DNA of 64,000 bases from Thiodiazotropha sp040506975 (GCA_965211775.1 OZ242974.1:4588001-4652000), one strand, 5' to 3'; positions 17,472-26,911 are shown, counted from the stretch's first letter. Program-made: numbers and translations. The notes: generated by a model not told the origin, from the letters alone.

Positions 17472-18338
17472 TTATTTACGCGGTAGCAGTGGCAGCGGAT
17501 TAATAGGCTTCCCCTGCTTCCTGACCTCAAAATGCAGCATCGGTTGACCACCTCTGTTTGGTGATCCCATGCGCGCCACTATATCGCCTTTGGCCAGTTT
17601 ATCACCCTCTTTGACCAGCAATTTACGATTGTATCCATAGGCACTCAAAAACTCCTGGTCATGTTTGATAATAATGAGATTCCCATATCCGACCAATCCT
17701 CCACCAGCATACACCACCTTTCCGGCCTCGGCCGCCCTGACAGGCTGCCCCATATGACCCTGGATTCGGATCCCTTTACGATTCTGATCCGATTTCGAAA
17801 AGGTCTGCACTACTTTACCTTTGGTCGGCCACGTCCAGCTTAACTTAATACGCTTGTTCACCGCTCCCGGTTTTACGGGTATTGTGGCGATCTTGCTCTG
17901 CAGCGGCTTTGTTTGGGTTCTGCCGGCCGCCACGCCGGAACCCTTGCCAGATAATGGTTTGATACCGGTCGTGTGCTTAGCCTTCGCAGGCGACCGCTCC
18001 ACCTCTGGCAAACGTTTTTCCCGCCTCGCGCTTGTCTCGGGTGGTTTCAATCGTAAACGCTGTCCGGGATAGATGGCATAATCCGGCCCTTTAATCCCGT
18101 TCCAGGCCGCTAAGGAATTCAAAGACAGATAGTGCCTCCAGGCGATTGAGTAAAGGGTGTCCCCCCCTTGCACCAGGTAGTATGTTCTAGACGTTTTGTG
18201 ACGAACCGATGGTGACTGATGCTGTTGTTGATGCCCCGATTCCACACGATGCGGTGAGACTGGTGAACGGTTGTAGACAGGCGCACTACCTCTGGACGAA
18301 CAGGCGGTTAGGCTGAAAAGCAGGCTCAGCAGCAACAT
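17472..18338 (-). CDS. nlpD: NlpD-like lipoprotein: LysM plus degenerate M23 peptidase domain
   Basis: Outer-membrane lipoprotein that in E. coli activates the amidase AmiC during cell separation. From the ATG at 18338 the product is 288 residues with an LTAC lipobox (C13), a LysM domain (YYLVQGGDTLYSIAWRHY) and a C-terminal M23/LytM domain. The zinc ligands are not in place (IQGHMGQPV lacks HxxxD, and AYGYN replaces HxH), so it is an activator rather than an enzyme. The frame is open far upstream and lacks a clear ribosome site, so the start is uncertain. Conserved position before rpoS. Confidence 0.88.
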   Translation of the reverse strand: MLLLSLLFSLTACSSRGSAPVYNRSPVSPHRVESGHQQQHQSPSVRHKTSRTYYLVQGGDTLYSIAWRHYLSLNSLAAWNGIKGPDYAIYPGQRLRLKPPETSARREKRLPEVERSPAKAKHTTGIKPLSGKGSGVAAGRTQTKPLQSKIATIPVKPGAVNKRIKLSWTWPTKGKVVQTFSKSDQNRKGIRIQGHMGQPVRAAEAGKVVYAGGGLVGYGNLIIIKHDQEFLSAYGYNRKLLVKEGDKLAKGDIVARMGSPNRGGQPMLHFEVRKQGKPINPLPLLPRK

Positions 18339-18412
18339 GAGACCGATCGGCCCCAGCAGCAGACATTGGTTTCGGCTTCCGGCAAGCAGCGTTACGATAC
18401 CTAACCCCCTGA

Positions 18413-18988
18413 CTATTTGAGATAAATTATCAGCACCAAGAAGGCGATCACCAATATCCAGCCGAGACGATCCACATAGCGATGCAGTACCTTCTCCATG
18501 CGTGCGCCGCCCCAAGCCATCAATGCCGCTACCAGAAAGAAACGTGCCCCCCGTCCAATAATTGAAGCGACGACGAAGGGAAGAAAGGCCATGCCGATAA
18601 CACCCGCGGTAATGGTAAATATCTTGTAGGGGATGGGTGAGAACCCTGCCAGGAAAATCGCCCAGAATCCCCACTCGCCAAACCACGCCTTGGTATTCAG
18701 ATAGCCCTCCCAATAACCCAAACTGTGCAACCATGGCTGTACTAAATCGAACGCATACACGCCGATAAGGTAACCGAGCATACCCCCAATGACAGAGGCC
18801 AGGGTGGTCAGACCGGCGAAGAACCAAGCCTGTTTTGGTTGCGCCATGCTCATCGGCGCCAACATGACATCCGGGGGAATGGGAAAGAAAGAGGATTCGG
18901 CAAAACTTAAGCCCGCCAGATAGGCAGGGGCATAGGGGTGGCGAGACCACTGCATGGTACGGGCATAGAGCGAGGAGAAGAGAGGCAT
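18413..18988 (-). CDS. yqaA: YqaA family (SNARE-associated/DedA-like) membrane protein
   Basis: 191-residue inner-membrane protein. The landmarks are SFAESSFFPIPPDVMLAPM near the N-terminus, the IGGMLGYLIG glycine-rich helix, and the re-entrant-loop segment SPIPYKIFTITAGVIGM. This is the YqaA subgroup of the DedA/VTT superfamily; a flippase role is known for other DedA proteins but not shown for YqaA. Its start overlaps the end of pcm by one base, so it belongs to the surE-pcm-yqaA-nlpD-rpoS unit. Confidence 0.92.
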   Translation of the reverse strand: MPLFSSLYARTMQWSRHPYAPAYLAGLSFAESSFFPIPPDVMLAPMSMAQPKQAWFFAGLTTLASVIGGMLGYLIGVYAFDLVQPWLHSLGYWEGYLNTKAWFGEWGFWAIFLAGFSPIPYKIFTITAGVIGMAFLPFVVASIIGRGARFFLVAALMAWGGARMEKVLHRYVDRLGWILVIAFLVLIIYLK

Positions 18989-19620
18989 CAGATCATTCCA
19001 CCCATCAATGGCACAAAGTTCGCTGACTCCAAATGTTCCTGCTGAAATCCATCAGGTGTCCGTGTAACCCTGACCATGATCTGTCCTTTGCTGCTCTGGA
19101 TCGGTATCACCAAGCGGCCTCCCATCGCCAATTGATCAAGGAGTGATTGCGGCAGTCCCATCGGCGCGGCGGTCACCAGTATTGCATCGAAAGGCGCATA
19201 CTCCGGCAGACCAATGCCCCCATCACTATGCTTGAGACGAATGTTGCGTAGGCCAAGTTCCCTCAACCTGAGCCGTGCCTGATCAAGCAGCGCCGCTATT
19301 CGCTCGACGCTGTATACCCGGCGCACCAATTGGGCCAGGATGGCGCATTGATAGCCGGACCCGGTACCAATCTCCAGGACCATCTCTGGCGTCTCACCCT
19401 CAAGCAGCGCCTCGGTCATGCGTGCGACGGTATAGGGTTGAGAGATGGTCTGGCCATGGCCTATGGGTAGGGCCGTCTCTTCATAGGCACGACTGGCCAG
19501 TGCCTCGTCGACAAAGATGTGCCGTGGGGTATTCCGCATCGCCTCCAGCACAGCCTGATGCCGAATCCCCTTTTTGCGCAGGCGATCGATCAAACGCTGC
19601 CTTGTACGTTGGGAGGTCAT
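18988..19620 (-). CDS. pcm: Protein-L-isoaspartate O-methyltransferase
   Basis: SAM-dependent repair enzyme acting on isoaspartyl residues of aged proteins; 210 residues. Motifs: HIFVDEALASRAYEETALPI, GQTISQPYTVARM, the SAM-binding LEIGTGSGYQ and the APFDAILVTAA strand. I chose ATG 19620 because AAGGG precedes it by six bases and the length matches E. coli Pcm; a GTG at 19665 overlapping surE would add 15 residues. It sits between surE and yqaA in the usual order. Confidence 0.95.
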   Translation of the reverse strand: MTSQRTRQRLIDRLRKKGIRHQAVLEAMRNTPRHIFVDEALASRAYEETALPIGHGQTISQPYTVARMTEALLEGETPEMVLEIGTGSGYQCAILAQLVRRVYSVERIAALLDQARLRLRELGLRNIRLKHSDGGIGLPEYAPFDAILVTAAPMGLPQSLLDQLAMGGRLVIPIQSSKGQIMVRVTRTPDGFQQEHLESANFVPLMGGMI

Positions 19621-19649
19621 GCCGATCCCTTGATGTTCAGGCCGCATGA

Positions 19650-20393
19650 TCACCGCTCGAGCCACTCGCTGACTGTCTGCAAAGCACTATGACGGGTAAG
19701 ATCGACCTGCAGCGGCGTCACAGAGACATACCCCTGTCTCACTGTATAAAAATCGGTGCCTGGTCCGGCGTCCTGCTCTGCGCCTGCGGGCCCGACCCAA
19801 TAGATGGTGTTTCCCCTGGGATCGCTGGTCTTGACCACTGGTTCGGCCTTATGTCTGTGACCAAGGCGTGTGGAGCGTACCCCCAGCAATCGATCATAGG
19901 GAAGATCGGGAACATTGACATTGAGGATCACATTTTCCGATAACGGAAAACGCACCATCCGGCTGATTAACTCCTCTGCAACACGAGCCGCGGTATCGAA
20001 ATGTTGTGGTTCGTGGGAATTCATGGAGATGGCTATTGCCGGAAAACCCAAAAAGCGACCCTCGGTAGCTGCCGCCACCGTACCGGAATAGAGTACATCG
20101 TCTCCCATATTCGGACCCGCATTGATACCTGAGACGACCAGATCCGGTTCTTCTTCAAGAAGTCCCGTGATAGCCAGATGGACACAATCTGTCGGTGTAC
20201 CATCCACCCTGATGAAGCCGTTTTCCATGGTACGGGCACGTAGCGGGTTGACCAGGGTCAGAGAGTTGCTGGCACCACTGCGATCCTGATCAGGGGCCAC
20301 CACCACGATATCACCTACCGCCGATAGTCGCCCGGCCAGTATCCGCAGCCCAGGGGCCTGATAACCATCGTCGTTGCTAAGGAGGATTTTCAT
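19650..20393 (-). CDS. surE: 5'-nucleotidase/polyphosphatase SurE
   Basis: 247-residue metal-dependent nucleotidase for stationary-phase survival. It begins MKILLSNDDGYQAPG with the metal-binding DD pair; GASNSLT, VDGTPTDCVH and VVSGINAGPNMGDDVLYSGTV are the family signatures. An in-frame ATG 17 codons upstream lacks family similarity. It is the first gene of the surE-pcm-yqaA-nlpD-rpoS block and is divergent from the Smr gene, from which it is separated by 117 bases that must hold both promoters. Confidence 0.96.
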   Translation of the reverse strand: MKILLSNDDGYQAPGLRILAGRLSAVGDIVVVAPDQDRSGASNSLTLVNPLRARTMENGFIRVDGTPTDCVHLAITGLLEEEPDLVVSGINAGPNMGDDVLYSGTVAAATEGRFLGFPAIAISMNSHEPQHFDTAARVAEELISRMVRFPLSENVILNVNVPDLPYDRLLGVRSTRLGHRHKAEPVVKTSDPRGNTIYWVGPAGAEQDAGPGTDFYTVRQGYVSVTPLQVDLTRHSALQTVSEWLER

Positions 20394-20510
20394 ACCGGGC
20401 ACAATATACTGGAAAGTCTCAACCTTCTCATCTCTCCTTTGCACTCACAGATTGAGATTCCCTTCCGCAGCCCATACCATGGTTACAAAGGCCCGTTGAG
20501 TTGATGGGAT

Positions 20511-21056
20511 ATGAATGACGAAGAGAAAAAAGCCGACGATAATATGCTGTTTTTCGAGGCATTTGGCGATATAAAGCCGATGAAACAGCAGCGGATTGAG
20601 CCCTATCGCCGCAAACTGCCTCCCAGGCCGCTGAATCTCCCTGCCGGTGATGAAGATGTAACCGAGCGGGATCTGTATGCCGATCAGGAGGTCGAGACAG
20701 GCGAGGTACTCGACTTTGCCAGGCCCGGGGTGCAACAGCGTGTCATGCATGATCTGCGTAGGGGTTATCTGGAGATTGGCGCTGAGCTGGACTTGCATGG
20801 ATTGACTGTGCGCTACGCACGGGACGATCTGAATCGGTTTCTCAAGGCCTGTCAGGAAAGGGATATCCGTTGCGTGCGTATTATCCACGGCAAGGGTTAT
20901 CGTTCCGAGGGAAAGCAGCCAATACTCAAGCAAAAACTCAACCTCTGGCTGAGACAACGGGATGATGTGCTCGCCTTTACCTCAGCCACCCGCAGGGACG
21001 GAGGTACCGGCGCAGCTTATGTCCTGCTGCGTAATCCTAGAAAGGGCAAACGATAA
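20511..21056 (+). CDS. Smr-domain protein (SmrA/YdaL-like)
   Basis: 181-residue cytoplasmic protein. The N-terminal half is polar and basic; the C-terminal half holds a Smr domain with the LDLHGLTVRYAR motif (around residue 95) and the VRIIHGKGYRSEG motif, both characteristic of the nuclease-like MutS2-type Smr fold. The LDLHG/HGKG pair is intact, so RNA or DNA endonuclease activity is possible as reported for other Smr proteins. It is divergent from surE and alone in its unit. Confidence 0.93.
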   Translation: MNDEEKKADDNMLFFEAFGDIKPMKQQRIEPYRRKLPPRPLNLPAGDEDVTERDLYADQEVETGEVLDFARPGVQQRVMHDLRRGYLEIGAELDLHGLTVRYARDDLNRFLKACQERDIRCVRIIHGKGYRSEGKQPILKQKLNLWLRQRDDVLAFTSATRRDGGTGAAYVLLRNPRKGKR

Positions 21057-21218
21057 TATTTACATGAATCATTGAAATTAAACCTATACCCAGTAAAATG
21101 GTTGGTTATTGAATCCGCAGTACAAGCACCATCGGTTCCGATGGCATCGCCCCAAAACGACTTGACTGCCCCTGGTCTCGGTATTTAAGCCTGGAGACAT
21201 CATGTAAGGAGAGCTGTA

Positions 21219-21776
21219 TTGGCAATCAGAATCAAAAGTCAGTGGCACGACGAAGACACCTCGCGTTCGGCGGGAGAGATGGGAGGGGCAATCGCCTTCA
21301 TCGCCTGGCGCCTCGCACTGGATAAGGCCATTACGCTGCATGGCAAAAATTTCGTGTACGAAAACGACGAACAACGACTCGACGTGATTGCTGAATACTT
21401 GTGTTATGAGGCTCAAGTCAGCGACCGCCTGATCCATGGCATGGTCGACAATGAGAACCGGGTGGCGATTATCACCGCACTGGTGATGAAAATGGCAGAG
21501 CACTTTCAAGACAATGCATCTGACTTGCTTGGTCCGGGCGACCATGGTGACAGATTCATTGAACGCTACAATCAGCGTTCAGATGAGTACGCAGAGTTCA
21601 ATTTCGATCAGCAAGGTCCCAGTTACCCTTTCTTACGCCATCTCGGTTTTGAGATCCAGCAAGTCATGGGCAGCGATGAGCATGAAAACCGCTGGGTCAT
21701 CGATCAGGTGATGGATGTGGATGCCCCTGAAGTCTACAAACAGCTGGCACGCGCGGTCAGAAATCTCTTCGATTAG
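21219..21776 (+). CDS. Conserved-looking protein of unknown function, first gene of AAA/VWA operon
   Basis: 185-residue soluble acidic protein I do not recognise. It starts at a TTG with AAGGAG seven to eight bases upstream. It is mainly helical in appearance, with GEMGGAIAFIAWRLALDKAI near the N-terminus and a LRHLGFEIQQVMGSDEHENRWV stretch (landmarks HLGFEIQQVM and ENRWVID) near the end. Nine bases separate it from the MoxR-like ATPase, so it is probably a substrate, adaptor or regulator for that ATPase. No catalytic motif is apparent. Confidence 0.75.
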   Translation: MAIRIKSQWHDEDTSRSAGEMGGAIAFIAWRLALDKAITLHGKNFVYENDEQRLDVIAEYLCYEAQVSDRLIHGMVDNENRVAIITALVMKMAEHFQDNASDLLGPGDHGDRFIERYNQRSDEYAEFNFDQQGPSYPFLRHLGFEIQQVMGSDEHENRWVIDQVMDVDAPEVYKQLARAVRNLFD

Positions 21777-21785
21777 GAGATCCGT

Positions 21786-22832
21786 ATGCGTCCAATCCAG
21801 TTAATCACCATCCTTGAGCAGGAGTTCATCAGTACCCGTGCCGGCCACCATACGCCGGTCATGCTCTGGGGTCCCCCGGGTATCGGCAAATCCGACATGG
21901 TGCGCGAAGTTGCAATGAACCACCAGGCGCCGGTAATCGATATCCGGTTATCGCAAATGGAGCCCAGTGATCTGAGAGGCATCCCGTTCAGAGTCAACGG
22001 TAGTGTGGAGTGGGCAGTCCCCTCAATCCTGCCGAGTAGCGAACGCCATGGGGCTGCGGGAATACTGTTCCTCGACGAGATAACCTCGGCGCCGCCCACG
22101 GTCTCTGCCGCAGCCTACCAGTTGATTCTCGACCGCCGCCTGGGTGAGTACCAGGTGCCTGACGGATGGGCCATTTTTGCAGCAGGCAATCGTCAGGGAG
22201 ACCGCGGTGTCACCTACAGCATGCCAGCACCCTTGGCCAACCGCTTCTCCCATTTTGAGGTGGAGACCAACCTGGATGACTGGGTCGCCTGGGCCTACCG
22301 CAATGATATCGATGAGCGGATTATCGCATTCCTGCGCTTTCGGCCGGAACTGCTTTTTGACTTCGATCCCGCGCACAACCCTGTCGCCTTCCCTTCACCC
22401 CGTTCGTGGGAATTCGCCCATCGTGCCCTGCAAAAGTTTGATAAACATCCACAACTCCTGCAGGGCGCCTTGCAGGCCTGTGTCGGACCCGCCGCAGGGG
22501 TAGAGTTGAACGCCTTCGTCAACAGTCTCGACAAGATGCCAGATCTGGATGCCATTATCGCTGGTGATGATGTGCCGGTACCCGATGAAATTGACCTGCA
22601 GTACGCCATAGCCGCTGCCCTGGTGGGACGCGCCATCCGCGCCCATGATGCGGGGGATGGAACTGTCACGCATGGCCGGATCCTGGAGTATGCACGTCAG
22701 TTTCCACAACGGGAGATGGGGGTCATGCTGGTCTCCGATATGCATCGCGCCATCGGTGAGGCTATTTTTGCGGTGCCTCAATTCAGCGACTGGGCCCAGG
22801 CTGTGTCGGACGTGATGCTCTATGAATCTTAG
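21786..22832 (+). CDS. MoxR-like AAA+ ATPase
   Basis: 348-residue AAA+ ATPase. Walker A GPPGIGKS at 29-36, Walker B GILFLDEI at ~96-103, sensor 1 AAGNRQGD, and PLANRFSHFEV, the arginine-finger region of the MoxR/RavA group. GGAG lies just before the ATG. MoxR-type ATPases typically work with a VWA-domain protein, and one follows at 23033. The pair probably remodels or inserts cofactor into a target complex; the target is unknown. Confidence 0.9.
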   Translation: MRPIQLITILEQEFISTRAGHHTPVMLWGPPGIGKSDMVREVAMNHQAPVIDIRLSQMEPSDLRGIPFRVNGSVEWAVPSILPSSERHGAAGILFLDEITSAPPTVSAAAYQLILDRRLGEYQVPDGWAIFAAGNRQGDRGVTYSMPAPLANRFSHFEVETNLDDWVAWAYRNDIDERIIAFLRFRPELLFDFDPAHNPVAFPSPRSWEFAHRALQKFDKHPQLLQGALQACVGPAAGVELNAFVNSLDKMPDLDAIIAGDDVPVPDEIDLQYAIAAALVGRAIRAHDAGDGTVTHGRILEYARQFPQREMGVMLVSDMHRAIGEAIFAVPQFSDWAQAVSDVMLYES

Positions 22833-22836
22833 GAAT

Positions 22837-23019
22837 CCGCAAATGAACGCTAATAAACGCAAATGTTTTTACAAAAATGACGATCTAAACAATGCGTAGG
22901 GTGCGGCAAGCCGCACCCTACGTAAATACTGACCTGCAGGAGTAACCGGGCAGGCGGATGGAAATACACCACATGGGCTTTAAGCGAATATATTTGCGTT
23001 CATTTGCGTTCATTTGCAG
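22837..23019. repeat. MITE-like element with terminal inverted repeats and an internal perfect hairpin
   Basis: The ends 22837-22865 and 22991-23019 are inverted repeats matching at 25 of 29 positions (core GCAAATGAACGC, itself tandemly repeated). In between lies a perfect palindrome, CGTAGGGTGCGGC-AA-GCCGCACCCTACG, at 22895-22922. The element fills the gap between the MoxR gene stop and the VWA gene start and encodes no protein. Confidence 0.7.
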
Positions 23020-23032
23020 ACTTTAAAATCAA

Positions 23033-24265
23033 ATGGACAAGCAACAGATCGAGACCAAACTGGCGGCGGCCCGTACCAAGCTGATACTGGATAAGCCCTT
23101 TCTCGGCGCATTGGTGATGCGGCTCCCTATGCAGGAGGCCAACCCGGACTGGTGCCCGGCCACAGCCACTGATGCAAAACAGTTCTATTACAACCCCGAA
23201 TTCATCGATCAGTTGAGTCTGGATGAGACCCAGTTCATGCTGGCGCACGAGGCTCTGCACTGCGCCCTTTCGCATTTCGCCCGACGTCAGCATCGCAACA
23301 AACTCCACTGGGATATGGCGTGTGATTACGCCATCAATCCGTTACTTATCGAGGACAAGCTCAAGCCTCCACCCGGATCCCTGTTCCTGCCCCAGTTCGA
23401 GGGTATGACCGCCGAGGAGATCTACCCGCTGCTGGATGAGAAGGATGATGAAGAACCCCTGGATAATCACGTATACGATCAGGACAGCACCAAGGGCTCA
23501 GGTACTGGCAAGACCGAGAAGGATATCTCCAATAAGAACGACCAGACCGAAACCGAGAATGAAGGGGATGAAAGCGGGAATCAACAAAGCGGGGACGGTT
23601 CAGCCGCCAGTCAACCGCCCCCACTCACGCCCGATGAGGCTGAGACACTGACTATTCAGTGGCAGCAGCGCCTCGCGGGTGCAGCCCAGCAAGCAATGCA
23701 GGTGGGTAAGCTGGACGGTGCCATGGCGCGCATGGTGGATCACCTGCTGCAACCCCAACTGCCCTGGCGGTTGCTGCTCGCCCGTTATATGACCGCAATC
23801 GCCAGGGACGATTTCAGCTATATGCGACCCTCCCGCCGGGAAGGTGAGCATATTCTACCCAGCCTTCGCAGCAATCAGGTCGAACTGGTTGTCGCACTGG
23901 ATAGCAGCGGTTCGATACAGGACCATGAGATGGGTGAGTTTCTGTCTGAAATCAATGCCTTGAAGGGACAGATGCGCGCCCGCATTACACTCCTCGCCTG
24001 TGACTCGGCAATCGCTGAGGATGCACCCTGGGTCTATGAGGCCTGGGAGGATTTCCAGCTTCCAATCAAGATCACCGGAGGCGGCGGCACCAGCTTCGAG
24101 CCGATCTTTGAGTGGATCTCAGCACAAGGCATGCAACCCGATCTGCTCGTCTACTTCACGGACGCAGAAGGTGCCTTTCCCAAGCAGGCACCCCACTATC
24201 CGGTAATCTGGCTGGTGAAAGGAAAACAAACCCCACCCTGGGGACAACGCATCCAGCTCAATTGA
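23033..24265 (+). CDS. VWA-like/metallopeptidase-like protein (DUF2201 family)
   Basis: 410 residues. The N-terminal domain has an HExxH-type sequence, AHEALH (H72, E73, H76), with CALSHFARR, a zinc-peptidase-like site of the DUF2201 family. The middle (about 150-195) is a low-complexity acidic/Gln/Pro linker. The C-terminal part is VWA-like with VVALDSSGSI (MIDAS DxSxS) and a GGGGTSFEPIF segment. It works as partner of the upstream MoxR ATPase in many bacteria; the biochemical role is not settled. The MITE-like element just upstream may affect its expression. Confidence 0.9.
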   Translation: MDKQQIETKLAAARTKLILDKPFLGALVMRLPMQEANPDWCPATATDAKQFYYNPEFIDQLSLDETQFMLAHEALHCALSHFARRQHRNKLHWDMACDYAINPLLIEDKLKPPPGSLFLPQFEGMTAEEIYPLLDEKDDEEPLDNHVYDQDSTKGSGTGKTEKDISNKNDQTETENEGDESGNQQSGDGSAASQPPPLTPDEAETLTIQWQQRLAGAAQQAMQVGKLDGAMARMVDHLLQPQLPWRLLLARYMTAIARDDFSYMRPSRREGEHILPSLRSNQVELVVALDSSGSIQDHEMGEFLSEINALKGQMRARITLLACDSAIAEDAPWVYEAWEDFQLPIKITGGGGTSFEPIFEWISAQGMQPDLLVYFTDAEGAFPKQAPHYPVIWLVKGKQTPPWGQRIQLN

Positions 24266-24325
24266 ACTCGTGTAGTGCCTTGTCACGCATAGCCATCCGG
24301 ACAACTACCTTTTCCCGAGCCTGAG

Positions 24326-24892
24326 TCACATTGACTTCTTCAGGGTGAAGGCACCGCGCAGGTCACCCACCTTGTAACCCCGCGCCTTGTCGGATGGATA
24401 GAGTTCATCCAGTTTGGCCGCCACCGGTTCAGCAATCGTCTCGCCATGACATTTGGTACAGACCTCAGCGGTGGGGATCGCCTTCATCATACGAAAAACC
24501 TTACGCCCCCCTTCTTCTACGATCTCGGATTTGATCAACTTCATCGGATCCTCACCGGCGGATTTCCGTGCCTCGAACTCCTTCAATACAGCCTCTTCCC
24601 AGGCATCCGCTGCATTTTTCTGATTGCGCAGCTTCAGGCTGGTCCTGCCGACCTCCCAGCCGCTCATCTGAGAGTGACCCTCGGCCAGACTTGGGGCGAC
24701 TATATTGCAGGAGGCAATGGTATCCACAGGACCGCTCTGTTTCATTCCCTTTTCCAATTCGCCTTTCAGATCGCCGAAAAAGGCCTTTATAACACCCTTT
24801 CCCTCCTCCACGTTGGTTTGCAGGGATTGGTCCGCCTGCACGTTGCCTGAAATCAGTAGGGCTGTCGCAATGGCTAATGCGCTTTTAGTCAT
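24326..24892 (-). CDS. Periplasmic monohaem c-type protein, DUF3365 family
   Basis: 188-residue exported protein with a signal peptide (MTKSALAIATALLISGNVQA) and one haem c site CTKCH near the end, preceded by the FRMMKAIPTAEV context of DUF3365 (Tll0287-like) proteins. The end RGYKVGDLRGAFTL is also typical. The ATG at 24892 has GGGAG eight bases upstream, better than the ATG at 24922. Such domains serve as haem-based redox or signal sensors or electron carriers. Convergent with the VWA gene. Confidence 0.88.
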   Translation of the reverse strand: MTKSALAIATALLISGNVQADQSLQTNVEEGKGVIKAFFGDLKGELEKGMKQSGPVDTIASCNIVAPSLAEGHSQMSGWEVGRTSLKLRNQKNAADAWEEAVLKEFEARKSAGEDPMKLIKSEIVEEGGRKVFRMMKAIPTAEVCTKCHGETIAEPVAAKLDELYPSDKARGYKVGDLRGAFTLKKSM

Positions 24893-25317
24893 CAATGAAT
24901 CTCCCACATATCGCCGATTCAACCGGAATCTTCGTATCCGGCTGTAAATAGCGGCTAAGATTTAACAAAATGACCCCGTCACAGCAAGGATCTGGCTATC
25001 GGACAAAGATGGATTGAATACCCTTCCTGCAAGGAGCATTCTTCACTCACCATCAGACACCGCGGATACACCCTTCCTTCCTGGCGCCAATATTAGGTAT
25101 TACAACCATTAGTGGATAGACTGGGAGCATAGCCGATTATTCCATCTCGGGTAAGTCATTTGAGGATCTGACAAGCCGATAGCAGCAGACTGCGACCGAA
25201 AATGTCCTTGGCGATCAACAACAATTTGTGATAACTAAGCGATATGGCCCCTTTACGGATCACGCCGGCGGCATTTTAGGAACTAACCGTCCTCACAGGG
25301 GATCAGTTAAAGGCATG
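24893..25317. other. Intergenic region between divergent genes
   Basis: 425 bases between the DUF3365 gene and bepA. An open frame in phase with bepA begins at 25228 but its translation has no protein-like character before the signal peptide. I see no RNA gene or strong hairpin; promoters for both genes must lie here. Confidence 0.5.
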
Positions 25318-26811
25318 ATGACAAGTGTGCTGAACAAACCATTCATTCTCATCCTCCTCACCAGCCTGGCTGCCATTTCCAGTGCCCGTTCGCAGGAGGT
25401 TGAAACGATTCAGTTGCCGGAACTCGGGTCTCCGTCAGATCAATATTTGACACCCGGTGATGAAGCCCGTCTTGGAAGAGAGTTCATGCGCAGTGTGCGC
25501 AAAACGGGAAAAGTGCTGGATGATCCTCTGATAACTGAGTACATCCAGCAGTTGGGTGACAAATTACTCAAGCAGAGTGAGGCAGTAGGACAGAAATTCA
25601 CTTTTTTTGTAATCGAAAAACCTGAAATCAACGCGTTTGCCGGCCCGGGTGGCTATATCGGCATCTACAGCGGCTTGATTCTGGCGACTCAGAGCGAAAG
25701 TGAATTGGCATCTGTCATCGCCCATGAAATCGCCCATGTCACGCAGAAGCATCTGCTACGCGCCTTCGATGCCGCCAACCGTATGAGCGGCAAGACCGCA
25801 GCCCTTTTACTGGCCTCAATTCTTGTCGGCGTCGCCGGTTCGCCCGATGCCGGTCTTGCCATGGCAACAGGTGTCCAGGCCGGCGCCATTCAAGAACAAA
25901 TAAACTTTACCCGCAGTAATGAAGAGGAGGCGGATACCGTCGGCATCCAGATCCTGGCAAAGTCCGATTTCGATCCCCGTGCCATGCCGATTTTCTTTGA
26001 GCGCCTGACCCACGCAAGCCGACTCTATGAATCCGGCATACCCGAAATACTTCGAACCCATCCGGTCACCAGCAATCGCGTAGCCGATGCGCTGGGTCGG
26101 GCGGAAAAGTACGGCTACCGCCATTTCCCTGGTAATTTAAGCTATCACCTGACTCGTGAGGCCTTACGCGTCAGACAGTTCAAAGATCCCGGCAAGGCGG
26201 TCGAGCACTTTATCTCTGGTCTCAAAGAGGGACGTCATCTCAATCAGGAGGCCTATGAATACGGGTATGCACTTGCCCTCTCGAGTGATCGAAAATTTCA
26301 AAAGGCTGAAAAGATTATCGAAGAACTATTGCGAGAGAACCCGAGCCAGATTGAGTACATCCTGGCTGGGGCGAATATAGCGAGTAAAAGCGGGAATCAT
26401 GAAAAAGGACTCAAGATCCTTGACACCTATTACAGCCTGATGCCGGAGAATTACCCGCTCGCAATTGCATATATTCAAGCACTCACGACGGCTAAAAAAC
26501 TGGGTAAAGCGCGCGAAATCACCCAACAATCAATCACTTTGCGTAACAATGAACCCAGACTCTATCGCCTGCTCAGCAATATCGAGAAACTGGACGATAA
26601 CCAAGCGGAATCACACCGCATACTGGCTGAGGCGTTTGTTGCCGATGGCGAACTGGCGGCGGCCGTTCAGCAACTGGAGATAGCCTTAAACAGCGCGAAT
26701 AAATCGGATTTCTACCTTACATCACGCATCGAGTCCCGACTCAATAAGTTGCGTGATCTACAAAAGGCGCAGAATAAATCAGATAACAAAAATAAACCTG
26801 ATTACCCCTAA
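25318..26811 (+). CDS. bepA: BepA/YfgC-type periplasmic M48 metalloprotease with TPR repeats
   Basis: Periplasmic chaperone-protease for outer-membrane protein assembly. Signal peptide (residues ~1-25), M48 zinc site HEIAH at 136-140 with the third ligand in SNEEEADTVG, then C-terminal TPR-like helices. ATG 25318 was chosen over 25315 for spacing to AAAGG. An IS1595 inserted at 26797 right before the original stop: the present frame reads KNK then PDYP from IS sequence before TAA, whereas the native TGA now lies at 29392. The protein thus gains four residues and is probably functional. Confidence 0.93.
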   Translation: MTSVLNKPFILILLTSLAAISSARSQEVETIQLPELGSPSDQYLTPGDEARLGREFMRSVRKTGKVLDDPLITEYIQQLGDKLLKQSEAVGQKFTFFVIEKPEINAFAGPGGYIGIYSGLILATQSESELASVIAHEIAHVTQKHLLRAFDAANRMSGKTAALLLASILVGVAGSPDAGLAMATGVQAGAIQEQINFTRSNEEEADTVGIQILAKSDFDPRAMPIFFERLTHASRLYESGIPEILRTHPVTSNRVADALGRAEKYGYRHFPGNLSYHLTREALRVRQFKDPGKAVEHFISGLKEGRHLNQEAYEYGYALALSSDRKFQKAEKIIEELLRENPSQIEYILAGANIASKSGNHEKGLKILDTYYSLMPENYPLAIAYIQALTTAKKLGKAREITQQSITLRNNEPRLYRLLSNIEKLDDNQAESHRILAEAFVADGELAAAVQQLEIALNSANKSDFYLTSRIESRLNKLRDLQKAQNKSDNKNKPDYP

Positions 26812-26911
26812 ACCTCAGCCATTCTCAAGAGGCGATATGGCATAGGTGGAGCGCGAAGAGCGGCAAAAAGCAATCGTTCAATCATGGCGGGTAAATCGAA
26901 ACGGCGGTTAA
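26808..26911 (-). pseudogene. IS1595 transposase, 3' fragment
   Basis: Last ~34 codons of the transposase (NRRFDLPAM... through LLRMAEV), cut off from the rest by the IS1380 at 26912. A single base differs from the other copies (GCGCGAAGAG for GTGCGAAGAG). Confidence 0.88.
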
